Shown in pieces: positions 51,789-60,737 of a DNA stretch of 64,000 nt. A program made the position numbers and the translations under genes. Location of the stretch: assembly GCF_047495495.1 (NCBI RefSeq), contig NZ_CP179930.1, forward strand, positions 992,001 to 1,056,000. The letters are read 5' to 3'. The stretch comes from Zymobacter sp047495495 (GTDB lineage: Bacteria; Pseudomonadota; Gammaproteobacteria; Pseudomonadales; Halomonadaceae). Positions within the stretch are counted from its first letter, which is position 1, and every line of letters starts with the position of its first letter. The notes under the pieces were generated by a model. That model ran no database searches. It had not been told where the DNA came from and saw nothing but the letters and a program-made list of their open reading frames with translations.

Positions 51789-52703
51789 TCAGGTCGGATC
51801 GAGTGCTTGGCGTGCACGTTCCAGCTGCTGCTGCGCGCGCGCCAGCTGTTCTTGGGCTGCGGCTATTTCCGTTGGGCCTTCCTGGCGTTGGCAATGAGTC
51901 AGATGCCGTTCAGCACGGCGCAGCGTGTCTTCAGCTGCTGCGAGGGCAATGCGGTGAGAGCGAGCCTGCTGAGCGGCAGACGTGGCAGCACGGGGGACTG
52001 TCTGACCACCTAGTGCCTGTAGCTGTGCTTCGAGTTCGGGGCGATGGGGATCATCCTGCTTCATGCGGGCCAGCTTTATCTTCAAACGACGGCGCAGCGC
52101 TGCGTCATCGGTGGGTGTGCTCGCTGCAGGTGATGTCGGGGTAGCGATGCGCTGGTGGCGGCGCGCACGGCGACGTTCCAGCGCTTCCGCTTCCCACTGG
52201 GCGATACGGGAGGTACGTGCCTGATGGCGTTGGCGTCCCTGTGTGGCGCGGCGGGTCAGCCAAGCATGCTGTTCTTGCTCGGAGTGTGCGGCCAGCCAGC
52301 CGGGATGTGCGACCAGTCTGATACAGTCTACCGGGCATGGCGTAACGCACAGCTCACATCCTGTGCATTCGTCGCGCAGGATGATGTGCATCTGCTTGGG
52401 TGCTCCGAGGATGGCATCAACGGGACAGGCCTTGATGCACTTGGTGCAGCCAATGCAGATGTCTTCGTCGATAACGGCAAGCAGGGGCGACTCGGCGGGC
52501 TGAGCGAGCGGCAGCGGTGCCTTGTCCAGCAGAGTGGCCAGTGCATCGGCGGTCCGCTGCCCCCCAGGGGGGCAGCGGTTGATCGCTTCACCATCAACGA
52601 TGGCCTTGGCATACGGCAGACAACCCGGATGCCCGCACTTGCCGCACTGTGTCTGCGGCAGAAGCGCGTCGATCTGATCAACGGTGATGTGTGACGCCTG
52701 CAT
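51789..52703 (-). CDS. rnfB: RnfB-like ferredoxin protein (soluble form)
   Basis: 304 aa. The N-terminal Fe-S domain has QCGKCGHPGC and a following Cys (RCPPGG), the arrangement of the RnfB/RsxB four-cysteine cluster. Then come two [4Fe-4S] ferredoxin motifs, CIGCTKCIKACP near residue 83 and CTGCELCVTPCP near 113. The last 170 residues are a highly charged Arg/Gln/Ala-rich, coiled-coil-like tail. The N-terminal membrane helix of RsxB is missing: the protein begins almost at the Fe-S domain. No other rnf/rsx gene is nearby. It starts 2 bp after the metG stop and precedes nth. Similar stand-alone genes beside metG and nth occur in pseudomonads. Confidence 0.85.
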   Translation of the reverse strand: MQASHITVDQIDALLPQTQCGKCGHPGCLPYAKAIVDGEAINRCPPGGQRTADALATLLDKAPLPLAQPAESPLLAVIDEDICIGCTKCIKACPVDAILGAPKQMHIILRDECTGCELCVTPCPVDCIRLVAHPGWLAAHSEQEQHAWLTRRATQGRQRHQARTSRIAQWEAEALERRRARRHQRIATPTSPAASTPTDDAALRRRLKIKLARMKQDDPHRPELEAQLQALGGQTVPRAATSAAQQARSHRIALAAAEDTLRRAERHLTHCQRQEGPTEIAAAQEQLARAQQQLERARQALDPT

Positions 52704-52705
52704 GC

Positions 52706-54748
52706 TTAGCTGACTCGCTGGCCCGGCTGTGCGCCGCAGTCCGGTGAGAGCAGGTACAGACCGTCATCGTTGCCCGTCGCCAGCACCATGCCTTCCGACA
52801 CACCGAAGCGCATCTTGCGCGGTGCTAGGTTAGCCACCATCACCGTCAAGCGACCGATCAGCTGTTCAGGCTCGTAGTGCCCGCGAATACCGGAGAAGAC
52901 GTTGCGGGTTTCACCGCCGAGATCCAGTGTCAGTTGCAGCAGCTTCTTGGAACCTTCGACATAGCCAGCGTTCGCAATGCGGGCGATGCGCAGATCGACC
53001 TTAAAGAAATCGTCGATGGTGATTTCATCGGTAATCGGTTCCATCGGCGCGGCAGCTGTCTCGGCTTTGGCATCTTGGCCTCCGTTGCGGATCTGCTGCT
53101 CTTCTGCCAGTACTTCCTTGGACGCGTCGAGCATTTGCTCAATGGCTTTGGGGTCTACGCGCTGTGCCAGCGGCTTGAACGGTGCGATGGCGTGATCGAC
53201 CAGCGGCTGAAGACGGCTGTCCCAGCTCAGCGTGTCGACCTGCAGGAAGGCTTGAGCCTTAGTCGCCATAGCGGGAAGAATCGGGTACAGGTAGGTCATC
53301 AACTGGCGGAACAGGTTGATGCCCATTGAGCAGATATCGAGTACTTCCTGCTCTTTGCCTTCTTGCTTGGCCAGTGCCCACGGTGCTTTGTCGGCAATGT
53401 AGGTGTTGGCGTCATCAGCCAGTGCCATGATCTGGCGAACGCCTTGGTTGAACTCGCGTGCTTCGAAGGCGGCGGCAATGTCATCCCCTGCGTCAATGAA
53501 GCGCTGCAGCAGTTCGGGTTCCGCAACCGTGCTGGATAGGCGACCGCCTGCTTTCTTGATAAAGCCCGCACAGCGGCTAGCGATATTGACGACCTTGCCC
53601 ACCAGGTCGGAGTTCACGCGAGTCACGAAGTCTTCAAGGTTGAGGTCGAGGTCTTCAACGCGCGAGTTCAGCTTGGCGGCGAAGTAGTAGCGCAGGTATT
53701 CCGGTTCAAGGAACTGCGCATAGGTATCGGCCTTGATGAAGGTGCCGCGGGATTTGGACATCTTGGCACCGTTCACGGTCACGAAACCGTGACAGTTGAT
53801 GCCTGTCGGCAGACGCATGTTGGCGCCTTTCAGCATTGACGGCCAGAACAGCGCGTGGAAGTAAACGATATCCTTACCGATGAAGTGATACAGCTCGGCA
53901 TCAGCATTCGGGCCCCAATAGCTGTCAAAATCCAGCCCCTCGCGATCGGCCAGCTGCTTGAAGCTGGTGACATAACCGATAGGCGCATCGACCCAGACAT
54001 AGAAGAATTTGTTCGGCGCATCCGGAATCTCGAAGCCGAAATAGGGCGCATCACGCGAAATATCCCATTCTTTCAGGCCGTTTTCGAACCACTCCTGCAA
54101 CTTGTTGGCAATCTGCGGCTGCACGGTGCCGGACTGCAGCCATTCTTGCAGGAATTCCTTGAAGTCGGGCAGCTTGAAGAAGTAGTGCGTCGAGGTGCGC
54201 AGTTCGGGCGTGGCGCCAGAAATGGCCGATACCGGGTTGATCAGCTCGGCCGGCGTATAGGTCGTGCCGCAGGCCTCGCAGTTGTCGCCGTACTGGTCAG
54301 GCGTATGGCATTTCGGGCAGGTGCCTTTGATGAAACGATCGGCCAGAAACAGCCCTTTTTCAGGGTCGTACATCTGCTCGATGTCGCGCGTGGCGATATG
54401 GCCTGCGTCGCGCAGACGACGATAGATCTCGCCGCTGAAATGACGGTTCTCATCGGAGTTGGTCGAGCTGTAATTGTCGAAGTGCACACCGAATTTAGCG
54501 AAGTCGGCTTGGTGGGCTTCATTGACGCGGGCGATCAGCTCTTCTGGCGTAATGCCTTCCTGTTCGGCGCGCAGCATGATGGCTGTACCGTGCGCATCGT
54601 CAGCGCAAACGTAGTGGCATTCATGACCGCGGCTTTTCTGGAAGCGAACCCACATGTCGGTCTGGATGTACTCGAGCAAGTGCCCTAGGTGGATATCTCC
54701 ATTGGCGTAAGGAAGCGCGCTGGTAACCAGAATCTTGCGTCTTGACAT
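52706..54748 (-). CDS. metG: Methionyl-tRNA synthetase
   Basis: 680 aa, full length. Class I signature HLGH in GDIHLGHLLEYIQTD near residue 21 and KMSKSRG near residue 330. The connective domain has the knuckle cysteines CPKC ... CEAC (about 145-161) for zinc. The C-terminal EMAP-like tRNA-binding domain (DDFFKVDLRIARI, about residue 582) aids dimer formation. Divergent from apbC, as in many gammaproteobacteria, and first of metG-rnfB-nth. Confidence 0.98.
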   Translation of the reverse strand: MSRRKILVTSALPYANGDIHLGHLLEYIQTDMWVRFQKSRGHECHYVCADDAHGTAIMLRAEQEGITPEELIARVNEAHQADFAKFGVHFDNYSSTNSDENRHFSGEIYRRLRDAGHIATRDIEQMYDPEKGLFLADRFIKGTCPKCHTPDQYGDNCEACGTTYTPAELINPVSAISGATPELRTSTHYFFKLPDFKEFLQEWLQSGTVQPQIANKLQEWFENGLKEWDISRDAPYFGFEIPDAPNKFFYVWVDAPIGYVTSFKQLADREGLDFDSYWGPNADAELYHFIGKDIVYFHALFWPSMLKGANMRLPTGINCHGFVTVNGAKMSKSRGTFIKADTYAQFLEPEYLRYYFAAKLNSRVEDLDLNLEDFVTRVNSDLVGKVVNIASRCAGFIKKAGGRLSSTVAEPELLQRFIDAGDDIAAAFEAREFNQGVRQIMALADDANTYIADKAPWALAKQEGKEQEVLDICSMGINLFRQLMTYLYPILPAMATKAQAFLQVDTLSWDSRLQPLVDHAIAPFKPLAQRVDPKAIEQMLDASKEVLAEEQQIRNGGQDAKAETAAAPMEPITDEITIDDFFKVDLRIARIANAGYVEGSKKLLQLTLDLGGETRNVFSGIRGHYEPEQLIGRLTVMVANLAPRKMRFGVSEGMVLATGNDDGLYLLSPDCGAQPGQRVS

Positions 54749-55238
54749 GTGGTATGGCCTCGAACATTTGAAGTTGCCTGCACTGCCATGCCCTGCGGTA
54801 ATCGGTGCTCAGGTACGTTGGTGCATGTGCAGACAGCGGCAGAATCCGGGATGATGAAGTGAAACGTCGCAATCATCCAATACTGATAGAATCGTACATT
54901 CTAACGCGTTAACCCGCATTTCGGTATGGGGTACGCGGCGGGAGCGCCAATAAAAACGCCACTTTTTCTGAGGGCGTCATTATCGCGCGCAAGCTAGCCG
55001 TTGGCCTGCGATCGGAGTATGGCATGGCGGGCCAAATCATAGTGTTGTTGTGGGGTAATGGCGCGTGTCGTTGTAAAGTAGAGGAAGAGAAACGTCTGCG
55101 TGGTTAGATGTGTGTCGATGCGGGAAAGAGGCGAGTCGTGCTGTCACCGAGTTGAACGGAAAGAGGATGCGTCCTTGGTGCCTTGGTGAGAGCGGCGGCG
55201 CTTATGCCACCGAATGAATAAAGAAGAGGAGCAGGCCG
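54749..55238. other. Divergent metG/apbC promoter region
   Basis: 490 bp without a gene. I see no clear paired promoter boxes or riboswitch. Short AT-rich stretches lie near 54880-54970. Confidence 0.55.
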
Positions 55239-56042
55239 ATGGCGAATACGATCGGGCATATCATTGCCGTTGCATCGGGCAAGGGCGGGGTCGGCAAATC
55301 GACGGTGACGGCTAACCTAGCGTTGGCCATGGCCGCACGGGGCAAACGAGTGGGTGTGCTGGATGCCGATATCTATGGCCCGAGTCAGGCACATATGCTG
55401 GGTGTTGATCCACAGACGCGTCCTGACATGATCGACGACAAGACCATGCGCCCCATTGATGCGCATGGTCTTCGTGTGATGTCGATCGCCTTTCTGGTCG
55501 ACGTGACCACGCCGATGGTGTGGCGCGGACCGATGGCTTCGACGGCCTTTCAGCAGCTCTACAATCAGACGCAGTGGGGCGAACTGGACTATCTGTTCAT
55601 TGATATGCCGCCCGGTACGGGAGACATCCAGCTGACGCTGGCGCAGAAAGTCCCCGTATCCGGTGCCGTCATCGTGACCACGCCGCAGGATATTGCACTG
55701 CTGGATGCTGAGCGAGGAATCGAGATGTTCCGCAAGGTGCATGTGCCGGTGCTGGGAATCGTTGAAAACATGAGCTTACACACCTGTTCATGCTGTGGTC
55801 ACCAAGAAGCTATTTTTGGTGAAGGTGGTGGTCAGCGCATTGCTGAACGCTACGACGCCCCCGTCCTCGGTCGTCTGCCATTGGCGCTGACGGTTCGTGA
55901 GCAGATGGATAAAGGCGTGCCGCCCGTCATCGCTGCACCGGATCAGCCTGCCGCTCAGCACTTCGCCTCGATCGTGGCGCAGCTGGATGAGGCGTGTCAG
56001 GCGCAGCCGGAAGCCTCCGGTCCCTCCATTGGCTTCAGCTGA
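55239..56042 (+). CDS. apbC: Iron-sulfur cluster carrier protein ApbC/Mrp
   Basis: P-loop ATPase that carries [4Fe-4S] clusters, 267 aa. The deviant Walker A is ASGKGGVGKSTVTANLA near residue 12, with switch regions VLDADIYGPSQ (about 40) and DYLFIDMPPGTGD (about 124). The cluster-binding CxxC is CSCC near residue 186, followed by FGEGGG. The DUF59 domain often found in front of longer Mrp proteins is absent. GAGGAG lies upstream of the ATG. dcd follows on the same strand. Confidence 0.95.
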   Translation: MANTIGHIIAVASGKGGVGKSTVTANLALAMAARGKRVGVLDADIYGPSQAHMLGVDPQTRPDMIDDKTMRPIDAHGLRVMSIAFLVDVTTPMVWRGPMASTAFQQLYNQTQWGELDYLFIDMPPGTGDIQLTLAQKVPVSGAVIVTTPQDIALLDAERGIEMFRKVHVPVLGIVENMSLHTCSCCGHQEAIFGEGGGQRIAERYDAPVLGRLPLALTVREQMDKGVPPVIAAPDQPAAQHFASIVAQLDEACQAQPEASGPSIGFS

Positions 56043-56163
56043 GGCGGGCAGGCGTGACCGATAATGTGGTGATGGGGAAAGTCTGGTATCCTCGCGCACA
56101 AGCACAGACGGCTGGCCATGGCGGTCAGTCATGACTTCACAGATTGACAGGTAGGCGCAGCGC

Positions 56164-56733
56164 ATGAGTATCAAATCGGACCACTGGATTCGTCGAATGG
56201 CACGCGACCACGGCATGATCGAGCCTTTCGAAGCCGATCAGGTCCGTAACGCTGAAGATGGACAGCGCGTTATTTCCTATGGCACTTCCAGCTATGGCTA
56301 TGACGTCCGTTGTGCGAACGAATTCAAGGTGTTCACGAACATCTTCTCTGCGACCGTTGACCCCAAGAACTTCGATGATCGCAGCTTCGTAGACGTGACG
56401 GGCGACGTCTGCATTATTCCGCCGAACTCGTTTGCGTTGGCACGTACGGTAGAATACTTCCGCATCCCGCGCAGTGTTCTGACCGTGTGCTTGGGTAAAT
56501 CCACATACGCGCGCTGCGGCATCATCGTTAACGTCACGCCGCTGGAACCTGAGTGGGAAGGGCACGTTACGCTGGAATTCTCCAACACCACTAACCTGCC
56601 CGCGAAGATCTATGCCAACGAAGGCGTGGCGCAGATGCTGTTCTTTGAATCCGACGAAATCTGCGATGTGTCCTACGGCGATCGTAACGGTAAATACCAA
56701 GGTCAGCGTGGCGTCACTCTGCCGCGTACCTGA
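56164..56733 (+). CDS. dcd: dCTP deaminase
   Basis: Deaminates dCTP to dUTP for thymidylate supply, trimeric, 189 aa. The motifs SSYGYDVRC near residue 43, LGKSTYARCGIIVNVTPLEPEWEGHVTLEFSN (in part) from about 110 with the catalytic Glu in EGHVTLE, and KYQGQRGVTLPR at the end are canonical. 121 bp after apbC, the usual neighbour. Terminator downstream. Confidence 0.97.
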   Translation: MSIKSDHWIRRMARDHGMIEPFEADQVRNAEDGQRVISYGTSSYGYDVRCANEFKVFTNIFSATVDPKNFDDRSFVDVTGDVCIIPPNSFALARTVEYFRIPRSVLTVCLGKSTYARCGIIVNVTPLEPEWEGHVTLEFSNTTNLPAKIYANEGVAQMLFFESDEICDVSYGDRNGKYQGQRGVTLPRT

Positions 56734-57052
56734 TCGCGTACGACTTTGCTAAGGCGAGCACGACCGCCGGCTGCGCCGACATATTGCTGTTTGTGAATGA
56801 AAAAGCACCAACCGTTAAGGTTGGTGCTTTTTTTATGCGCTGTGCACAAACGAAGAGTTTTATCGTAGCGACGATGTTCAGAACGCCTTGATGTGGAGAG
56901 CGGTGAACGATCGGATGTTTAATGTGTCGGGCCATGGCACTGCCTGAGAGCTCCTAGGCTATGGCGTAATAACGCATCAATGGCGTCATCTAACTGTCAT
57001 CAATCGGTGGCTATAGTGGGCGCAACATCTTGAAGGCAAAAGGAGATAGGCA
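56734..57052. other. Intergenic region after dcd
   Basis: Holds the dcd terminator and then about 215 bp with no recognised element before the phytase-like gene. Confidence 0.55.
56800..56835 (+). terminator. dcd terminator
   Basis: AAAAAGCACCAACC-GTTAA-GGTTGGTGCTTTTTTT stem-loop with a run of T, about 65 bp after the stop. Confidence 0.92.
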
Positions 57053-58195
57053 GTGAAGATCATGCAGTGGTTCGCCAGTAGTGCACTAGCGGTACTTTTT
57101 TCCGCACCGTTTGCATCGGGAATGGAGGGGGCGACGCAGATCCGTATGCCTTGTCCGATGGGAGATTGTTCGGCAGGTGTCTCTCTGAACTATATCGGTG
57201 AGTATTCGTTACCGTGGGATACTCAATTTGATGGCATTCCCTTCGGAGGGATATCGGGGCTGGATTTCGATCCCGCAACGGGCCACTACTGGGCCATCAG
57301 CGATGACCGATCGCAGAAGGCTCCCGCGCGTATTTATGAGCTGGCCATCGACATTCAGCCCGGACAGATACGGCGCGTCGATGTGGTACGCACCATTACG
57401 CTTAAGGATCGCAATGGGCAGCCTTTCGCCGCAGGCAGTGTCGACCCGGAATCGGTCCGGCGTGGGCCGAACAACCAGCTCTACTGGACGAGTGAAGGCA
57501 GTGCGCGTGCAGGCCTGCCGTCCGTGGTGCGTGTTGCTGACAATAATGGCGCTTGGGTCAGAGAATTTTCAGTGCCGGAAGGTTTTGCGCCTGCAGCGGA
57601 CAGACAGAGTGGTATTCGTGACAACTTGGCATTCGAAGGGCTTGCCGTACTGCCTTCCGGTGATTTGATCGCAGGGATGGAAACGTCGCTGCGCCAAGAT
57701 GGATCGATCGCGCGGCTGACGTCTGGTAGCCTTGCCCGATTCGTGCGCTACGACGCCCGCAGTGGCCAACCGACGGCGGCCTATACCTATCCCGTTTCAC
57801 CGGTGCCGCAGCCTGCACTGCGCCCTCCATATTCCAACGATAACGGCGTATCGGAAGTGGTGGCACTCGACGATCATCGTCTGCTGGTTATTGAGCGCAG
57901 CTTTGCCAGTGGCTATGGGGCGACCATTAAGGTTTTCATGGCGGATATCGCGGGGGCGACCGATGTCCTGCATCTGTCATCGCTGACGAACACCAGTCAA
58001 CGTATCACTCCGATACGCAAGAGCCAGTTGATCGATTTTCGTGCGATGGGACTCGTGCCTGACAATATCGAAAGCGTTGCTCTGGGGCGTGCCGCCGATG
58101 GCAGTGAGGTGCTTGTCTTTGCGTCGGATGACAACTTCAGTGTGCATCAGAAAAATCAGTTCTTCGCATTCAAGATTGAGCAGCGACCGCACTGA
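57053..58195 (+). CDS. Secreted esterase-like (phytase-type beta-propeller) protein
   Basis: 380 aa with a signal peptide (MKIMQWFASSALAVLFSAPFASG). The mature protein fits the phytase-like esterase domain: GGISGLDFDPATGHYWAISDD near residue 65, DPESVRRGPNNQLYWTSEG near 132, FEGLAVLPSGDLIAGME near 200, VVALDDHRLLVIERSF near 270 and NIESVALG near the end. These Glu/Asp-bearing blade motifs suggest calcium binding. Start is GTG at 57053, seven bases after AGGAGA. Substrate is unknown; phytase activity is not implied by the name. Confidence 0.85.
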   Translation: MKIMQWFASSALAVLFSAPFASGMEGATQIRMPCPMGDCSAGVSLNYIGEYSLPWDTQFDGIPFGGISGLDFDPATGHYWAISDDRSQKAPARIYELAIDIQPGQIRRVDVVRTITLKDRNGQPFAAGSVDPESVRRGPNNQLYWTSEGSARAGLPSVVRVADNNGAWVREFSVPEGFAPAADRQSGIRDNLAFEGLAVLPSGDLIAGMETSLRQDGSIARLTSGSLARFVRYDARSGQPTAAYTYPVSPVPQPALRPPYSNDNGVSEVVALDDHRLLVIERSFASGYGATIKVFMADIAGATDVLHLSSLTNTSQRITPIRKSQLIDFRAMGLVPDNIESVALGRAADGSEVLVFASDDNFSVHQKNQFFAFKIEQRPH

Positions 58196-58270
58196 TGGAT
58201 ACAGACGACTACCCTGCGCTGTGGCAGGGTAGTCGACATGCATCTCTATACTATTACTATTCCCGCCCTA

Positions 58271-58987
58271 TCATTCGCCGTTAAGTTCTTCTTCGGCGTC
58301 TTCGTTTGACAGGCGAAGCCCGGTCGGCGGCAGCAGAATGCCGTCCAGCTCGGCTCCCTGTGCCCCCAGTTTTAGGCGTCCTTCTAGGAACCAGCGAATG
58401 GCGATCGGGTAGATCAGTTCTTCGCGAGCCAGCACTTTCTCTGCCAGTGTTTCCGCTGTGTCATCGCTGGCCACCTTGGCCACGGCCTGAATGATGAGCG
58501 GTCCTGTATTCAGCCCTTCGATGACGAAATGCACGCTGGCACCGTGTTCCTGCAGGCCTTCATCCAGTGCACGCTGGTGCGTATGACGCCCTACCAGTGC
58601 TGGCAGCAGCGATGGGTGACAGTTCAGCAGTCGTCCGTTGAAGCGGCTAGTGAATATTGGGCTGAAGATGTGCCAGAAGCCATCGAGCACTACCAGATCT
58701 GGGGCATGGCGTTCGATCGTTTTGATCAGTGCACCGTCATAAGCTGTCGGTGTGTCGTATTCATCACGGGGCAGTATGGCAACGTCGATACCTGCCGCAT
58801 GCGCCTTTTCCGCGCCAGCAGTATTAGTGCGATCGGCAATGACAGCGACCAGTTCGCCGCCCAACTCATCGTGAGACTGAGCCTCGATCAGCGCTTCCAG
58901 CCGGTTGCCTTCGCCTGACAGCAACGCGACGATGCGGCGGGGCGGCACTTGTTCGGGAGTGAAGCCTGAGTCGGTTTTGTCGTCCAT
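58271..58987 (-). CDS. PurN-like phosphoribosylglycinamide formyltransferase homologue with altered active site
   Basis: 238 aa, clearly of the PurN fold: VVLDGFWHIFSP near residue 99, LLNCHPSLLPALVGRHTHQRAL near 120 with the catalytic Asn122 and His124, and SVHFVIEGLNTGPLIIQA near 151. In E. coli PurN the third catalytic residue, Asp144 of LDGGP, is here Asn160 (codon AAT). The substrate-binding SGNGSNLQA loop reads SGEGNRLEA, losing the Ser-Asn pair. The usual partner purM is not next to it. The start ATG at 58987 has AGGAG seven bases upstream; a longer frame runs to 59134. It may be a working variant or a relative with another job, so I give no symbol. Divergent from hda. Confidence 0.8.
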   Translation of the reverse strand: MDDKTDSGFTPEQVPPRRIVALLSGEGNRLEALIEAQSHDELGGELVAVIADRTNTAGAEKAHAAGIDVAILPRDEYDTPTAYDGALIKTIERHAPDLVVLDGFWHIFSPIFTSRFNGRLLNCHPSLLPALVGRHTHQRALDEGLQEHGASVHFVIEGLNTGPLIIQAVAKVASDDTAETLAEKVLAREELIYPIAIRWFLEGRLKLGAQGAELDGILLPPTGLRLSNEDAEEELNGE

Positions 58988-59288
58988 GGGAAAGCTCCTG
59001 ACGTGATCGAAAAAGCAGTAATGACTGGTAAGCGCGGCAACCCAAAAGAAGGGGCTTGATGCCAGTATGGCCTCACCGCGTGAACAATGAGGTATGATAA
59101 TGACATGACAAGGTGTGCCGTTCATGACCAGCAAGAATAGAGGGGCCGCATTGTAGCACCATCCGCGGCCATTATAGAGTCGCCAATGGGCATGGAGATG
59201 AGCACACCAGGGACGGAGTGACAGGCAGGACGGCCTCGTTCACGACCGGGGATGACCCTTTAAGGGGAAACAGGTTTCAGGAGAAGCA
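58988..59288. other. Divergent promoter region of the purN-like gene and hda
   Basis: About 300 bp without a gene. No clear promoter boxes or repeats stood out. Confidence 0.5.
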
Positions 59289-59981
59289 ATGCCGTGGCAA
59301 TTGCCGTTGGGCGTGGGCATCCATGATGACGCAACGTTTGCCAGTTTTCTGCCGGGAGATAATGCTGGCGCTATCGCTGCGCTGAAACTTCAGTTGCAGC
59401 GTACGGACGAGCCGTTGGTCTATCTGTGGGGCAATGAAGAGACGGGGCGCAGTCACCTGCTGCAGGCGGCATGTCACGATGCCAGCGATCAAGGCATGCG
59501 TTCTCTTTATGTGCCGCTTCAGCAGCTGGGCCACTTCCCGCCGCTGATGCTAGAGGATACTGAGCACCTTGATTTGCTGGCGCTGGACGACATTGATGTC
59601 GTGATGGGGCGCAAGCGCTGGGAAGAAGGGCTATTTCACTGCTTTAATCGCATGCGTGATGCAGGCAAGCGCATGGTCGTCAGTGCGCCGTGCGCGCCGC
59701 GTCAGCTAGATGTCAAACTGCCTGATTTAGCATCCCGCCTGGGATGGGGCATGACGTTTCACCTCAGCTCACCGACAGATGAGCAGCGGCGCGATGCCTT
59801 GGTTTTGCGAGCAGCGATGCGGGGCATGCAGCTCCCTCAAGAGGTGGCGCGCTACATCCTGCATCGTGGTCCGCGACGGCTGTCGGAACTGTTTGAGGTC
59901 CTTGATCGGTTGGACATGGCCTCGCTGTCGGCTAAGCGCAAGCTGACTATTCCCTTCGTGCGTGAAGCGCTGGAGTGGTAG
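59289..59981 (+). CDS. hda: DnaA regulatory inactivator Hda
   Basis: AAA+ protein that, with the sliding clamp, turns DnaA-ATP to DnaA-ADP, 230 aa. It begins MPWQLPLGVG, close to the clamp-binding QLxLP-type motif of Hda. The Walker A region is degenerate (LWGNEETGRSHLLQAA near residue 46), Walker B is LLALDDIDVV near 97, and SRLGWGMTFHL near 150 is sensor/box VII. It is in the position after the purN region seen in pseudomonads, but divergent instead of downstream. Confidence 0.93.
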   Translation: MPWQLPLGVGIHDDATFASFLPGDNAGAIAALKLQLQRTDEPLVYLWGNEETGRSHLLQAACHDASDQGMRSLYVPLQQLGHFPPLMLEDTEHLDLLALDDIDVVMGRKRWEEGLFHCFNRMRDAGKRMVVSAPCAPRQLDVKLPDLASRLGWGMTFHLSSPTDEQRRDALVLRAAMRGMQLPQEVARYILHRGPRRLSELFEVLDRLDMASLSAKRKLTIPFVREALEW

Positions 59982-60023
59982 CGAGGCGCTTCATTCCGTG
60001 CCGTGTAGATCACTGGTGTAGTG

Positions 60024-60395
60024 CTATTCGCCTTGAAGCGTCAGCACTAGCGTCCGACGTCCACCGTGATTGCGGTGTTCGCACAGATAGATTCCCTGCC
60101 ATGTCCCGAGGTTGAGGCGGCCCGCAGAGACCGGAATCTGAACGCTGGGGCCAAGAAGGCTGCTTTTCAGGTGGGCTGGCATGTCATCGCTGCCTTCGTA
60201 GGTGTGGCGATAGTAAGGCTCGTTTTCAGGCACCGTATGGTTGAAGAAGCTTTCAAAATCGGCCCGCACGGTCGGGTCTGCGTTTTCATTGATGGTCAGC
60301 GATCCTAGGCTGGCAGTGTTTTTACCGTGGGCGTGTTTTCGACCTCATCTGTAACCAGATGACAGCCTTCTGTGAAAAGAATGATGGGTATGGTT
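60024..60395 (-). pseudogene. yjbQ: Decayed yjbQ (UPF0047 family)
   Basis: An open frame of 81 codons (60024-60269) carries the C-terminal half of a YjbQ protein (NEPYYRHTYEGSDDMPAH, SSLLGPSVQIPV, LGTWQGIYLCEHRNHGG, LTLQGE) and could only start at a GTG without ribosome site. Reading on upstream in the same frame gives TINENADPTVRADF, the next family segment, then loses homology. In another frame, 60339-60370, the N-terminal family segment EGCHLVTDEVE appears. Normal YjbQ is about 138 aa and has some 20-25 residues between these two parts. An internal deletion with frameshift is the simplest reading. Confidence 0.78.
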
Positions 60396-60737
60396 ACAAG
60401 TGGTCTGTACAGTCATACTTATTATTTAGAAACATTTCTATCTGCAACCATTCTGATCCCTCCCCGTATATCGATACGTTCATAGTTTTGTATTTTTTAT
60501 TTCACGTTGTTGCCTTCCGTTTTAGATATTCATCGTTTATACCATTAATAGTTACCTTTAAGAAACTTCTCTCCTGTGAGGTGGTTGCTTTGGTAATCCA
60601 GCATGTAATGTTCTATCGAAAAGCAAGATTTTTCTCGTCCTCATATGTTAACGCGGCGATGCCGAAGCGCTCTAACGATATCGCACCCGTTGACATAATA
60701 CGTATGCTTTCAATGAGATGAAGGTGGGACTGGTTAT
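60396..60737. other. AT-rich leader region of the ornithine decarboxylase gene
   Basis: About 340 bp, clearly AT-richer than the rest of the window. No family match. A plus-strand frame of 37 codons (60608-60721) with many Arg, Phe and Ser stops 16 bp before the decarboxylase start and could be a leader peptide; it does not show the HIRR...FAHRNSFDF motif of the E. coli speF leader. Confidence 0.45.
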
